Source of the DNA: TMED109 sp015660425
GTDB taxonomy: Bacteria; Pseudomonadota; Alphaproteobacteria; TMED109
Direction of reading: 5' to 3'
NCBI GenBank assembly: GCA_029936295.1
Contig: JAPYTH010000003.1
Coordinates: forward strand, 1-64,000
DNA length: 64,000 nucleotides
Shown here: positions 23,748 through 32,953 of the stretch, one piece after another
How positions within the stretch are numbered: the first letter of the stretch is position 1
Layout of the letters: every line of letters begins with the position of its first letter
The notes under the pieces: generated by a model
The model's input: only the letters and a program-made list of their open reading frames with translations
What the model was told of the DNA's origin: nothing
Database searches by the model: none
Translations under genes and position numbers: made by a program

Positions 23748-25732
23748 TATTTTACTTCCATTTCCACTACTGTAAAACCTTCTTCGACCTGATTACCTTT
23801 ATTCACATTCACCTTCAATACTTTACCTGAATACGGAGCTAAAATTGAATGTTCCATTTTCATTGCTTCCACTATAACCAAAACATCACCTTTTTTCACC
23901 AACTGCTTATTTTTTACAAAAATTTTAGCAATTTTTCCTGGTATAGGAGAATCCATAGAACCTTGAGATAATTCTTCTTTTAATTCTAAATAATACTTAT
24001 CTCTTATTTTTATATTTAATGAATAACCATTTTTATTTACATATACATCTTCATTATTTAATTTAACAAAAAATAAATCTATTTTCTTATTATTACATAA
24101 CAAACTTATTTGCTTAGAAAAATCACTGTTAAAAAATGTAAATGTATTATTAAATGTAGTATCATGATTTTCAACTAACATACTGTCACGATCGATTATT
24201 TTAACTCTATAATTAAAATTATTTTTATCACATATCATATGTATTTTTTCAAAACCATTAGCTAGATGTCTCCAATTATTAGCATTTTCCCATGGTGAAG
24301 ATTTTTTATTGTCTTTGTTAAAATTTCGAATTCTAATATATAAAACTATAGCTGCCTGTAACAATATGTCCTTATCTTCTTGAACAGGCATTAGGCTTTT
24401 CCAATATTTATTTATAAAATCAGTAGTAATTTTTTTTTCAGAGAAGGCAGGCACTTTTAAAATTTTATTTAAAAAATCTATATTATTTTTTAACCCTATT
24501 AATTGAGTGTTTTCCAATGCAAAAGAGAGTTTTTTAATTGCATCATCTCTATTCTCTCCGTAAGCAATAACTTTCGCTATCATTGGATCATAATATGTTG
24601 AAACTTCATCATTAGCCATGTATCCTGTATCTAATCTCAAATAAGTTTTATTAGGAAAATTAAATTCTAATATTTTACCTGGAGATGGTTGAAAATTTTT
24701 TTCAGGAATTTCTGCATAAACTCTAGCTTCAATTGCATGCCCATTGATTGAATTCTCATTATAGTCCAATATTATTTTTTCATTATTCGCTACTCTAATT
24801 TGTAATTCCACTAGATCTATACCTAATATTAATTCCGTTACGGGGTGTTCGACTTGTAAACGTGTATTCATTTCCATAAAATAAAAATTATTGTTTTCTA
24901 ATAAAAACTCTATAGTTCCTGCTCCAGAATATGAAATATTTTTTGCCACTTTCTCAGCTTGAAAAGCCATTTCTTTTCTAACATCTGTACTAATATTTGT
25001 AGCAGGTGCTTCTTCGATAACTTTTTGATGTCGTCTTTGAATACTGCAATCTCTATCTGATAAAGTATAAATATTTCCAAAATTATCTGCTAAAATCTGA
25101 ACCTCGATGTGCCTAGGGTTTTGTAAATATTTTTCTATTAAAATACTCTCGTTTCCAAAAGAGCTTAAAGCTTCTCTTTTTGCTGCTTCTAATTTATTTA
25201 TAATTTCACCTTTTTTATAAATAATATGCATACCTTTTCCTCCACCACCAGCCGAGGCCTTAATAATCAAAGGAAATCCTATATCTTCACATCGTTTTAA
25301 TATTTGTTTTTGTGACAAATCATCTGCAGAAAAGCCTGGTAGCACTGGAACACCTGCTTTTTCCATCATATTTCTCGCATCATTTTTTGATGACATACTT
25401 TTCATAGATGATACAGAAGGACCAATAAATTTTATATTATTCTTTTTTAATGCTTTAGCAAAATCAGGATTTTCAGATAAAAATCCATATCCTGGATGCA
25501 CTGCATCTACATTATTTTCTAATGCAATTTTTATTAATTTTTTATAATTTAAATAACTTTTTTCAGCTAATGACGCACCTAAATGGATTGATTTATCTGC
25601 TTCACGTACATGTAAAGCATTTTTATCAGCATCAGAATATACAGCAATTACCTTAACACCCATAGCTTTACAGGTACGTGAAATTCTAGCTGCTATTTCT
25701 CCTCGATTAGCTATTAATATATTTCTAATCAT
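23747..25732 (-). CDS. mccA: Methylcrotonyl-CoA carboxylase biotin-containing (alpha) subunit
   Basis: This is the biotin carboxylase plus biotin-carrier subunit that carboxylates biotin with bicarbonate and ATP. The 661-residue protein begins with IRNILIANRGEIAARI, has the glycine-rich ATP-grasp loop KASAGGGGKGM, the EMNTRLQVEHPVTE metal/biotin site, and ends with a carrier domain whose biotinylated lysine is in VEAMKMEH (K625). Pairing with mccB, liuC, hmgL and ivd marks it as the methylcrotonyl-CoA enzyme; the second biotin carboxylase at 32954-34930 pairs with pccB. It overlaps liuC by four bases and hmgL by one. The region between ATP-grasp and carrier domains is poorly conserved, as usual. 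Confidence 0.92.
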   Translation of the reverse strand: MIRNILIANRGEIAARISRTCKAMGVKVIAVYSDADKNALHVREADKSIHLGASLAEKSYLNYKKLIKIALENNVDAVHPGYGFLSENPDFAKALKKNNIKFIGPSVSSMKSMSSKNDARNMMEKAGVPVLPGFSADDLSQKQILKRCEDIGFPLIIKASAGGGGKGMHIIYKKGEIINKLEAAKREALSSFGNESILIEKYLQNPRHIEVQILADNFGNIYTLSDRDCSIQRRHQKVIEEAPATNISTDVRKEMAFQAEKVAKNISYSGAGTIEFLLENNNFYFMEMNTRLQVEHPVTELILGIDLVELQIRVANNEKIILDYNENSINGHAIEARVYAEIPEKNFQPSPGKILEFNFPNKTYLRLDTGYMANDEVSTYYDPMIAKVIAYGENRDDAIKKLSFALENTQLIGLKNNIDFLNKILKVPAFSEKKITTDFINKYWKSLMPVQEDKDILLQAAIVLYIRIRNFNKDNKKSSPWENANNWRHLANGFEKIHMICDKNNFNYRVKIIDRDSMLVENHDTTFNNTFTFFNSDFSKQISLLCNNKKIDLFFVKLNNEDVYVNKNGYSLNIKIRDKYYLELKEELSQGSMDSPIPGKIAKIFVKNKQLVKKGDVLVIVEAMKMEHSILAPYSGKVLKVNVNKGNQVEEGFTVVEMEVK

Positions 25733-26514
25733 TCACCCTGCCAATTTGGTTTTCTTTTATTTAAAAATGCCTCTATACCCTCTTTACCCTCATCTGTTGC
25801 TCTTGCATCCGCTATTCTTTTGGCAGTTTCTATCATAACTCTTTCATCTATATCTTTTCCCTCGACATAGAATATTAATTCTTTTGAAGCTTTTAGAGCT
25901 TTAGGTCCACCTTTTAAAATATTATCTATATTTTTTTCTACTAATGCATTAAAGTCTTCGTTTTTAGCATAATGGTTTAGTAACCCCATATGAAAAGCCT
26001 CTTGCGAAGAAATAATTACTGAAGATAAAAATAAATATCTAGCATTTCTAGAACCCACAGCTCTAACTACATACGGACTAATAGTTGCTGGTATTAATCC
26101 TAGCCTTACTTCAGATAAAGAAAATTTTGCATAACCATTTCCAATTGCTATATCACAAGCAGCCACTAAACCTATCCCTCCTCCAAAAGTAACTCCATTA
26201 ACAGCAGCAATCGTAGGAAATGGCAAAGAATCTAATTTCTTTAACATAATTGCTAATTTCATTGCATCATTATGATTTTCTTCATGGCTTACATCAGACA
26301 TTCGTCTCATCCAATCTAAATCTGCTCCAGCAGAAAAGGCTTTGCCTTCTCCTGTAATAACCAATGCTCTAATATGTTTATTATTAGTTATCTCTGATAA
26401 AACAGCATCTAATTCTTTAATTAAATTCTCATCAAATGCGTTCATAACATGCGGACGATTTAAGGTTAAATAATAAACGCCTCTATCATCTAATTTTGTT
26501 AATAAATTTTTCAT
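25729..26514 (-). CDS. liuC: Methylglutaconyl-CoA hydratase (enoyl-CoA hydratase family)
   Basis: LiuC hydrates 3-methylglutaconyl-CoA to HMG-CoA in leucine breakdown. The 261-residue protein is a crotonase-fold enzyme: the first oxyanion-hole segment is GEGKAFSAGADLDWMRRM, matching LiuC-type enzymes, and the second is VNGVTFGGGIGLVAACDIAI. LSEVRLGLIPATISPYV follows as in the family, with its catalytic glutamate. The C-terminal EGIEAFLNKRKPNW is the common crotonase end. The assignment to methylglutaconyl-CoA rests on position between mccB (three bases upstream) and mccA (four-base overlap) as well as on the GADLDWM motif. Confidence 0.9.
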   Translation of the reverse strand: MKNLLTKLDDRGVYYLTLNRPHVMNAFDENLIKELDAVLSEITNNKHIRALVITGEGKAFSAGADLDWMRRMSDVSHEENHNDAMKLAIMLKKLDSLPFPTIAAVNGVTFGGGIGLVAACDIAIGNGYAKFSLSEVRLGLIPATISPYVVRAVGSRNARYLFLSSVIISSQEAFHMGLLNHYAKNEDFNALVEKNIDNILKGGPKALKASKELIFYVEGKDIDERVMIETAKRIADARATDEGKEGIEAFLNKRKPNWQGE

Positions 26515-26517
26515 TAT

Positions 26518-28125
26518 CTACATCCTAAATAAACCAAATTTTGTATCTTCAATTGGCTTATTATGAGCAGCAGAAATTGATAAGCCTAATACTGATCTTG
26601 TGTCAGCAGGATCAATTATCCCATCATCCCATATTCTTGATGAAGCAAAATATGGACTTCCTTCTGTTTCATATTGATCTAATATTCCATTTTTAAAATT
26701 ATTTTCATCTTTCTTAGACCATTTTACCCCTCTTCTAGCATTCACATCTTTTCTCACGGTAGTGAGGACATTAGCCGCTTGTTCTCCTCCCATAACAGAC
26801 ACTCTAGAATTGGGCCAAGTCCACATAAATCTTGGATTAAATGCTCTACCACACATACCATAATTACCAGCTCCAAATGATCCACCTATAATTACTGTAA
26901 ATTTTGGAACTTTTACTGTAGATACTGCAGTAACTAATTTTGCTCCATCTTTAGCTATTCCACCTTCTTCATATTTTTTTCCTACCATAAATCCAGAAAT
27001 ATTTTGTAAAAATATAATTGGTATTTTTCTCTGTCCACATAGCTCTATAAAATGAGCTCCTTTTTGTGAACTCTCTGAATACAAAATACCATTGTTTGCA
27101 ATTATTCCGACAGAATAGCCCATAATTTTTGCAAAACCTGTAACCAAAGTTGGTCCATATAATTTTTTAAATTCCAAAAACTTACTACCATCTACTATTC
27201 TTGCTATTACTTCTCTTACATCATATAGAATAGATAAAGATGATGGTACTACACCATATATACTTTTTAAATCATAATTGGGTTCTTCTGATTTTATTAA
27301 ATCAACATCTTTATTCTTTTTTGTATTAAAAGTAGCTACAATATCCCTCACGATTTTTAGGGCATGCTGGTCATTTTCGGCCAGATGATCAGTCACACCG
27401 CTTTTTTTACTATGCAACTCTCCTCCTCCGAGTTCTTCTGCACTAACAACTTCTCCTGTTGCAGCTTTTACCAAAGGAGGGCCACCTAAAAATATTGTTC
27501 CTTGATTTTTTACTATTATAGTTTCATCACTCATTGCTGGAACATATGCTCCCCCAGCTGTACAAGAACCCATTACTACTGCTATTTGTGGGATACCCAT
27601 AGCCGACATATTTGACTGATTATAAAATGTTTTACCAAATCCCTCTTTATCTGCAAACATTTCACTTTGATTTGGTAAATTTGCTCCACCAGAATCTACT
27701 AAATAAATACAAGGTAGATGATTTTCTAAAGCTATATCTTGTGCTCTTAATTGTTTTTTTACTGTTATTGGATAATATGTTCCTCCCTTTACAGTAGCAT
27801 CATTAACTATAATTACACATTCTCTTCCAGAAACTCTTCCGATTCCCGTAATAAGACCAGAGCCCGGTGCTTCATCATTATAATGTCCATATGCTGCAAG
27901 GGATGAAAATTCTAAAAAAGGAGAACCAGGATCTATTAAGTATTCTAATCTCTCTCTAGGTAAAAGTTTACCTCTAGCAATATGCCTTTCAATTGCTTCC
28001 TTACCACCTCCTATCTGAGAAAATATAATTTTATTTTTAAGGTCGGAAACTAGTCCTTCCATAATATTAGAATTTTTTATATATTCTTTAGAAGTTTCAT
28101 CTATAGCACTCTTAATAATATCCAT
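26518..28125 (-). CDS. mccB: Methylcrotonyl-CoA carboxylase carboxyltransferase (beta) subunit
   Basis: This subunit moves the carboxyl group from biotin to 3-methylcrotonyl-CoA. The 535-residue protein has the double crotonase-like carboxyltransferase fold. Visible signatures are RLEYLIDPGSPFLEFSSLA near the N-terminus, PCIYLVDSGGANLPNQ, GSCTAGGAYVPAMSDE, and later FLQNISGFMVGKKYEEGGIAKDGAK, GGSFGAGNYGMCGRAF and WPNSRVSVMGGEQAANVL. The FMVGKKYE and GNYGMCGRA stretches are typical of MCC beta and differ from propionyl-CoA carboxylase (compare pccB at 34946-36472). It lies 18 bases after the thiolase and three before liuC. Confidence 0.94.
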   Translation of the reverse strand: MDIIKSAIDETSKEYIKNSNIMEGLVSDLKNKIIFSQIGGGKEAIERHIARGKLLPRERLEYLIDPGSPFLEFSSLAAYGHYNDEAPGSGLITGIGRVSGRECVIIVNDATVKGGTYYPITVKKQLRAQDIALENHLPCIYLVDSGGANLPNQSEMFADKEGFGKTFYNQSNMSAMGIPQIAVVMGSCTAGGAYVPAMSDETIIVKNQGTIFLGGPPLVKAATGEVVSAEELGGGELHSKKSGVTDHLAENDQHALKIVRDIVATFNTKKNKDVDLIKSEEPNYDLKSIYGVVPSSLSILYDVREVIARIVDGSKFLEFKKLYGPTLVTGFAKIMGYSVGIIANNGILYSESSQKGAHFIELCGQRKIPIIFLQNISGFMVGKKYEEGGIAKDGAKLVTAVSTVKVPKFTVIIGGSFGAGNYGMCGRAFNPRFMWTWPNSRVSVMGGEQAANVLTTVRKDVNARRGVKWSKKDENNFKNGILDQYETEGSPYFASSRIWDDGIIDPADTRSVLGLSISAAHNKPIEDTKFGLFRM

Positions 28126-28143
28126 TTAAATTCTTTCTAAATT

Positions 28144-29328
28144 TTAACAACATTCTAAGGCAATAGCAGTAGCTTCTCCCCCACCTATACATAATGAAGC
28201 TATCCCTTTATCAATATTATATTTATGCATTGCGGCAATTAAAGTCGCTATAATTCTAGCTCCTGATGTTCCAACAGGGTGACCTAAAGCGCAGGCACCT
28301 CCGTGTACATTTACTATTTCAGGAGATATACTTAGGTCTTTCATTGCGACCATAGGCACAACAGCAAAAGCTTCATTTATTTCAAATAACCCAACATCTT
28401 TAATATTCCATCCAGCCTTATCTAAAACTTTTTGAATTGCCCCTATTGGCGCTGTTGTAAACCATGCAGGGTCATGACTATTTGTTGCATGAGCAACAAC
28501 TTTAGCTAATGGCATAGAATTTTTATTCTCTGCTTCTTCATTTGTCATCATTACCAAGGCCGCAGCACCATCAGAAATTGATGAAGAATTAGCTGCCGTA
28601 ACTGTCCCATTTTTACTAAAAGCAGGCCTAAGATTTGGAATTTTAGATATGTCTGCATTAAAAGGCTGTTCATCAGCAGTGATTTCTACCGTACCTTTAC
28701 GAGTATTAATAGTTACAGGCACCATTTCTTCTTTGAAAGACCCATCTTCATTTGCTTTTTTTGCTCTTTCTAAAGATCTAATAGCAAAATTATCTTGTTC
28801 TTCTCTTGTAAATTGATATGCCTCAGCCGTCGCTTCTGCATACGAACCCATTAAACGTCCTGGCTCATATGCATCTTCTAACCCATCTACAAACATATGA
28901 TCCTGAACTTGGGCGTGCCCCATCCTTAAGCCACTTCTTACTTTTGGTAGAATATATGGAGCATTGGACATACTTTCAATGCCTCCTGCCAAAGTCACAA
29001 AACTCGATCCAGCCAATAATTGATCATGAGCTATCATTGCAGCTCTCATACCTGATCCACACATTTTATTTATAGTTGTTGCACCTGCAGTATTTGGAAT
29101 ACCAGCAGCTATTGCAGCTTGCCTTGCTGGAGCTTGCCCCATACCAGCTGGCAAGACACAACCCATTACTACATCATCTATATCTTTCGCTTTAATTCCG
29201 GCTTTTTTTATAGCTCCTTTTATAGCAATACTTCCTAAGTATGGAGCACTTTCAGAAGACAAACTTCCTTGGAAACTTCCCATGGGGGTTCTAGCCATGC
29301 CTGTAATAACAACATCATTTTTGTGCAT
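28144..29328 (-). CDS. atoB: Acetyl-CoA C-acetyltransferase (thiolase)
   Basis: A biosynthetic-type or degradative thiolase that interconverts acetoacetyl-CoA and two acetyl-CoA. The 394-residue protein has the nucleophilic cysteine in NKMCGSGMRA (C90), the histidine in NEAFAVVPM, the GGACALGHPVGTSGARI segment, and the second cysteine in CIGGGEATA at the C-terminus. Position within the leucine operon suggests it finishes the pathway by cleaving acetoacetyl-CoA; a role in polyhydroxybutyrate or mevalonate-type synthesis is less likely because no phaB/phaC is nearby. The ATG has AGGAG a few bases upstream. Confidence 0.92.
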   Translation of the reverse strand: MHKNDVVITGMARTPMGSFQGSLSSESAPYLGSIAIKGAIKKAGIKAKDIDDVVMGCVLPAGMGQAPARQAAIAAGIPNTAGATTINKMCGSGMRAAMIAHDQLLAGSSFVTLAGGIESMSNAPYILPKVRSGLRMGHAQVQDHMFVDGLEDAYEPGRLMGSYAEATAEAYQFTREEQDNFAIRSLERAKKANEDGSFKEEMVPVTINTRKGTVEITADEQPFNADISKIPNLRPAFSKNGTVTAANSSSISDGAAALVMMTNEEAENKNSMPLAKVVAHATNSHDPAWFTTAPIGAIQKVLDKAGWNIKDVGLFEINEAFAVVPMVAMKDLSISPEIVNVHGGACALGHPVGTSGARIIATLIAAMHKYNIDKGIASLCIGGGEATAIALECC

Positions 29329-29341
29329 TTACTTCTCCTAA

Positions 29342-29611
29342 TTACCTACATTGATTTATACAAATAATCATTTGTGACTGACAAATTTGTTCGGATTCAG
29401 GGTTACTACTTTCAATTTTTATACATGCATCTCTTCTTTTAAGACACACTTTAGCACAAATTTTAGCTTGTGTAGCTTTCTCATCAGGGTCATATGGAAA
29501 CTCTGGCGTATTATCCTGTGAAAAAACAATAGTATTATTAAATGTCAGAAATATAAAAGCTAACAATACTAAAGCAGTTCTGACATTTAAATGCTTTATA
29601 TTTAAAGACAT
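29342..29611 (-). CDS. Secreted protein with mirror-symmetric cysteine pattern
   Basis: I do not recognise the family. I place the start at the ATG at 29611 because AGGAG lies seven bases upstream, giving 89 residues; the longer frame opens with TTG inside ivd and lacks a ribosome site. Residues 1-31 form a signal peptide (hydrophobic 12-30, ending FSQ). The mature, charged part has six cysteines at 52, 56, 63, 77, 84 and 88, spaced C-x3-C-x6-C, then C-x6-C-x3-C. Such mirrored spacing suits two helices tied by three disulfides. It lies between ivd and the thiolase gene, which is unexpected for a periplasmic protein in a cytosolic pathway. Function unknown. Confidence 0.72.
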   Translation of the reverse strand: MSLNIKHLNVRTALVLLAFIFLTFNNTIVFSQDNTPEFPYDPDEKATQAKICAKVCLKRRDACIKIESSNPESEQICQSQMIICINQCR

Positions 29612-29621
29612 TACTATACTC

Positions 29622-30794
29622 CTAAATTGATTCATTAAAAATCTCTCTACCAATTAGGATTCTTCTAATCTCACTAGTACCTGCACCAATTTCATATAAC
29701 TTAGAATCTCTTAAAAGGCGCCCTACAGGATAATCATTTGTATAACCATTTCCACCTAATATTTGAATTGCTTGAAGTGCAATTTCTGTACATTTTTCAG
29801 CTGAGTATAAAATAGCACCTGCTGAATCTTTTCTAGTAGTTTCATTTCTATCGCAAGCTTGAGCTACATTATAAACATAAGATTTAGATGCATTCATAGA
29901 AGTATATATATCTGCTAATTTACCTTGCATTAATTGAAAGTTGCCAATAGGTTGGTCAAATTGTTTTCTTTCATGAACATAAGGAACTATTATGTCCCAG
30001 CAATTCTGCATAACACCGAGTGGACCACCTGCTAAAACTACTCGTTCATAATCTAAACCACTCATCAACACTTTTGCACCTGAATTTATTTCACCTAATA
30101 CATTTTCTTCTGGTACTACACAATTATCAAATATAAGTTCGCAAGTATTTGATCCACGCATACCTAATTTATCTAATTTTTTACCCGTAGAAAAACCTTT
30201 CAAACCTTTTTCAATAATAAATGCTGTAATACCTTTAGAACCAGCGTTCCTATCAGTCTTAGCATATACAACTAAATAATCAGCATCTGGGCCATTAGTT
30301 ATCCACATTTTTGAACCATTTAGTATATAATGATCAGTTTTTTGTGTTGCAGTAGTCTTCATTCCTATAACATCTGAGCCTGCTACAGATTCACTCATAG
30401 CTAGTGCTCCCACTTTTTTTCCAGAAATTAAACCTGGCAAATATTTTTCACGTTGTTGGTCATTTCCATTTAATCTTATCTGATTTATGCATAAATTTGA
30501 GTGCGCACCATAAGAAAGACCTACGGAAGCCGAAGCTCTACTAATCTCTTCTACACAAACAGTATGTTCTAAATATCCTAATCCACTTCCACCCCATTTT
30601 TCTTCAACAGTAACACCTAAAATTCCTAAACTTCCCATCTTTTCCCATAAATCTGAAGGAAAATCATTCTTCTTATCTATTTCAGCTGCTCTTGGCGCAA
30701 TTTCATTATTAGCAAAGCTAGATACAGTTTCCCTAATCATATCAGCCGTTTCACCCAAATAAAAATTGAAATCTTTTGATCTATTAATAATCAT
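29622..30794 (-). CDS. ivd: Isovaleryl-CoA dehydrogenase
   Basis: This FAD enzyme oxidises isovaleryl-CoA to 3-methylcrotonyl-CoA and passes electrons to electron-transfer flavoprotein. The 390-residue protein has the acyl-CoA dehydrogenase fold; ALAMSESVAGSDV and WITNGPDADYLVVYAKTD form the FAD/substrate region. The catalytic base is in LDYERVVLAGGPLGVMQ, the helix-G position that distinguishes isovaleryl-CoA dehydrogenases from short-chain enzymes with the base near the C-terminus. The end, EIGAGTSEIRRILIGRE, is standard. The ATG has GGAG upstream. It leads the leu/liu genes, 16 bases after mgtE, so it may share mgtE's promoter. Confidence 0.95.
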   Translation of the reverse strand: MIINRSKDFNFYLGETADMIRETVSSFANNEIAPRAAEIDKKNDFPSDLWEKMGSLGILGVTVEEKWGGSGLGYLEHTVCVEEISRASASVGLSYGAHSNLCINQIRLNGNDQQREKYLPGLISGKKVGALAMSESVAGSDVIGMKTTATQKTDHYILNGSKMWITNGPDADYLVVYAKTDRNAGSKGITAFIIEKGLKGFSTGKKLDKLGMRGSNTCELIFDNCVVPEENVLGEINSGAKVLMSGLDYERVVLAGGPLGVMQNCWDIIVPYVHERKQFDQPIGNFQLMQGKLADIYTSMNASKSYVYNVAQACDRNETTRKDSAGAILYSAEKCTEIALQAIQILGGNGYTNDYPVGRLLRDSKLYEIGAGTSEIRRILIGREIFNESI

Positions 30795-30810
30795 CCTATC
30801 TCCAAAAAAC

Positions 30811-32217
30811 TTAGGTTAATAAAATTTTTGCTAAACCTAAAAATACAAAGAAACCTACTACATCTGTAACAGTAGTCAATAAAATAGAAGCCCCTAATGC
30901 TGGGTCAATTTTCCAACGTTGTAAAAGTAAAGGAATGGATGCACCAAAAAAACCTGCCACAAATAAATTAAATAACATTGCTAATGCTATCACAATACCT
31001 AATCCTTGTTCTCCAAACCATAAAGCGGCGACTAAACCAACTATTATAGCAAAAATAATACCGTTAATAATTCCTACTAATATTTCTTTACCAAATACTC
31101 TTAATGCATTTGACTGATTTAATTCTCTTGTTGCAAGAGCCCTAACAGCAACTGTTAGAGTCTGAGTTCCAGCATTGCCCCCCATTGATGCAACTATAGG
31201 CATTAAAACTGCTAAGGCAACAATTTGCTTTATTGTTCCTTCAAATATTCCTATAGCTATAGAAGCTAATATAGCTGTAAGTAAATTTATAAATAGCCAA
31301 GTAAATCTACTTCTCGCTGTTTGCCAAGCAGCCATATATATATCTGTATCGCCAGAAATACCCGCCAGCTTTAACATATCTTCTTCTGCCTCTTCCTGAA
31401 TGACTTCTACTACGTCATCAACAGTTACCATGCCTATTAGCCTATTTTGAGAATTTACTACAGGCGCAGATGTCAAATCATATTGTTCAAATAAAAAAGC
31501 CATATCTTCTTGATCCATATCAACAGGGACCACTACAGGTTCTGTGGTCATAATATCAGATAAGACTACTTTTCGCTCACTTCGCATTAATTTATGAAGT
31601 GGTATTGTTCCCACAGGTATATGTCGAGGGTCCACAATAAATATTGCATAGAATTGATCTGGGACTTTTATCGAACGTCTCAAATAATCAATGACCTGTC
31701 CTACATTCCAATAACGCGGAACAGCAACATAATCTCTCTGCATTAATCTGCCTGCAGACATTTCTGGGAATTCTAAAGCTTGAATAATTAAACTTCTAGC
31801 ATCAGTAGAAATTTGATTTAAAAGATCATCTCTTTTTTCTGTCTCTAAGTTTTCTAGAATATAGGCCGCATCATCTGTGTTTAACTGAGCAATTAAATCC
31901 CCTAATATACTTGGTTTATAATTTTCTATTATATCTTTTAATACTTGTTCATCCAAAGATGCTAAAGTTTCTGGCGGCAATTTATGCTGCAAGGTAGAAA
32001 ATAATATTTTTCTATCTTCTTGGGATAAAATTTCAAAAATGTCTGCGATATCTGCTGGGTGTAAAGATAATATATCTTCTTCAAGACCTTGCAGGTTATT
32101 GGCTTTAATATTATCTCTAGTCTTATCAATAAACTTAGCAGAAATACCAAAACCGAAAGAATTTTTATTATTATATATATTAATATTTTCTGCTATAGTT
32201 TTAGAATTATTTTTCAT
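30811..32217 (-). CDS. mgtE: Magnesium transporter MgtE
   Basis: MgtE is a homodimeric Mg2+ channel of the inner membrane gated by its own cytosolic sensor. The 468-residue protein has the family layout: N-terminal helical superhelix domain (LHPADIADIFEIL, about residues 52-64), a CBS pair (with LSDIMTTEPVVVPVDMDQED and VDDVVEVIQEEAEEDM), and five C-terminal membrane helices including the pore segment PIVASMGGNAGTQTLTVAVRALAT. The CBS acidic residues that sense Mg2+ are present. It is divergent from lipB and precedes ivd by 16 bases. An AGGA-type ribosome site lies before the ATG. A TATAAT string is present in the 81-base spacer, but no good -35. Confidence 0.94.
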   Translation of the reverse strand: MKNNSKTIAENINIYNNKNSFGFGISAKFIDKTRDNIKANNLQGLEEDILSLHPADIADIFEILSQEDRKILFSTLQHKLPPETLASLDEQVLKDIIENYKPSILGDLIAQLNTDDAAYILENLETEKRDDLLNQISTDARSLIIQALEFPEMSAGRLMQRDYVAVPRYWNVGQVIDYLRRSIKVPDQFYAIFIVDPRHIPVGTIPLHKLMRSERKVVLSDIMTTEPVVVPVDMDQEDMAFLFEQYDLTSAPVVNSQNRLIGMVTVDDVVEVIQEEAEEDMLKLAGISGDTDIYMAAWQTARSRFTWLFINLLTAILASIAIGIFEGTIKQIVALAVLMPIVASMGGNAGTQTLTVAVRALATRELNQSNALRVFGKEILVGIINGIIFAIIVGLVAALWFGEQGLGIVIALAMLFNLFVAGFFGASIPLLLQRWKIDPALGASILLTTVTDVVGFFVFLGLAKILLT

Positions 32218-32298
32218 TTTCCTAATTCCTATGCATTTATATTATTAATATTATAATTTATTCTAACTCTATAAAATAAATAATGCTAGGTTATAAAA

Positions 32299-32952
32299 AT
32301 GATTTCTTTAAATTTAAAATCTAATAATCATCAAACTTTAAAATGGGAATATGATCAAGATTTAGTTCCCTACAATATAGCTATTAGCACTATGGAAGAG
32401 CATATTAAAAATATTTATAAACAAGAATCATCTGAAATAATATGGTTATTAGAACATCCTTCAATTTATACATGCGGAACAAGTACTAAAAAAGAACAAA
32501 TACTTAGACATACAGAAATCCCAATTATTAACTCAGGTAGAGGTGGACAAGTTACTTACCATGGGCCTGGACAAAGAATAATCTATGTAATGCTTAATCT
32601 AAATCATAGAGATAAGGATATTAGAAAATATGTTAAAACTCTAGAAAACTGGATGATAAAATCCCTAGAGCATATTGGTTTAAAAGCCTATACATGTAAT
32701 GATAGAATAGGCATATGGGTAGATGGTCCTAATGGAGAGTCAAAGATAGGTGCTATTGGAATTAGGGTAAGCCACTGGATTACATATCATGGCATATCAA
32801 TAAATATTGATCCAGACCTTAATTATTATAATAATATAATACCATGTGGCTTAAAGAATTTCTCAGTAACTTCTTTGAAAGAACTTGGCTATAATTATAG
32901 CATCAACGAATTTGATGCAGTTATAAAAAAATCCTCCAAGGATTTCTTTTAG
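32299..32952 (+). CDS. lipB: Octanoyltransferase (lipoate biosynthesis)
   Basis: LipB moves octanoyl from acyl carrier protein to lipoyl domains of 2-oxoacid dehydrogenases and GcvH; LipA then adds sulfur. The 217-residue protein has RGGQVTYHGPGQ (residues 81-92), the catalytic lysine in SKIGAIG (K149) and the catalytic cysteine in IIPCGLKNFSVTS (C183), equivalent to K135 and C169 in E. coli. The start has TAGG eight bases upstream. Its last codons overlap a hairpin that seems to be the terminator for pccA on the other strand; the two stops are one base apart. lipA is not in the window. Confidence 0.95.
   Translation: MISLNLKSNNHQTLKWEYDQDLVPYNIAISTMEEHIKNIYKQESSEIIWLLEHPSIYTCGTSTKKEQILRHTEIPIINSGRGGQVTYHGPGQRIIYVMLNLNHRDKDIRKYVKTLENWMIKSLEHIGLKAYTCNDRIGIWVDGPNGESKIGAIGIRVSHWITYHGISINIDPDLNYYNNIIPCGLKNFSVTSLKELGYNYSINEFDAVIKKSSKDFF
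32925..32945 (-). terminator. Intrinsic terminator of pccBA within the lipB 3' end
   Basis: Seven-base stem AAATCCT / AGGATTT with a three-base loop, followed on the minus strand by a run of seven T (from plus-strand A at 32925-32931). It stands just past the pccA stop and is wholly inside lipB coding sequence. On the plus strand the hairpin is followed by CTTTTAGTTT, so it may also serve lipB. Confidence 0.7.
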
Positions 32953-32953
32953 T

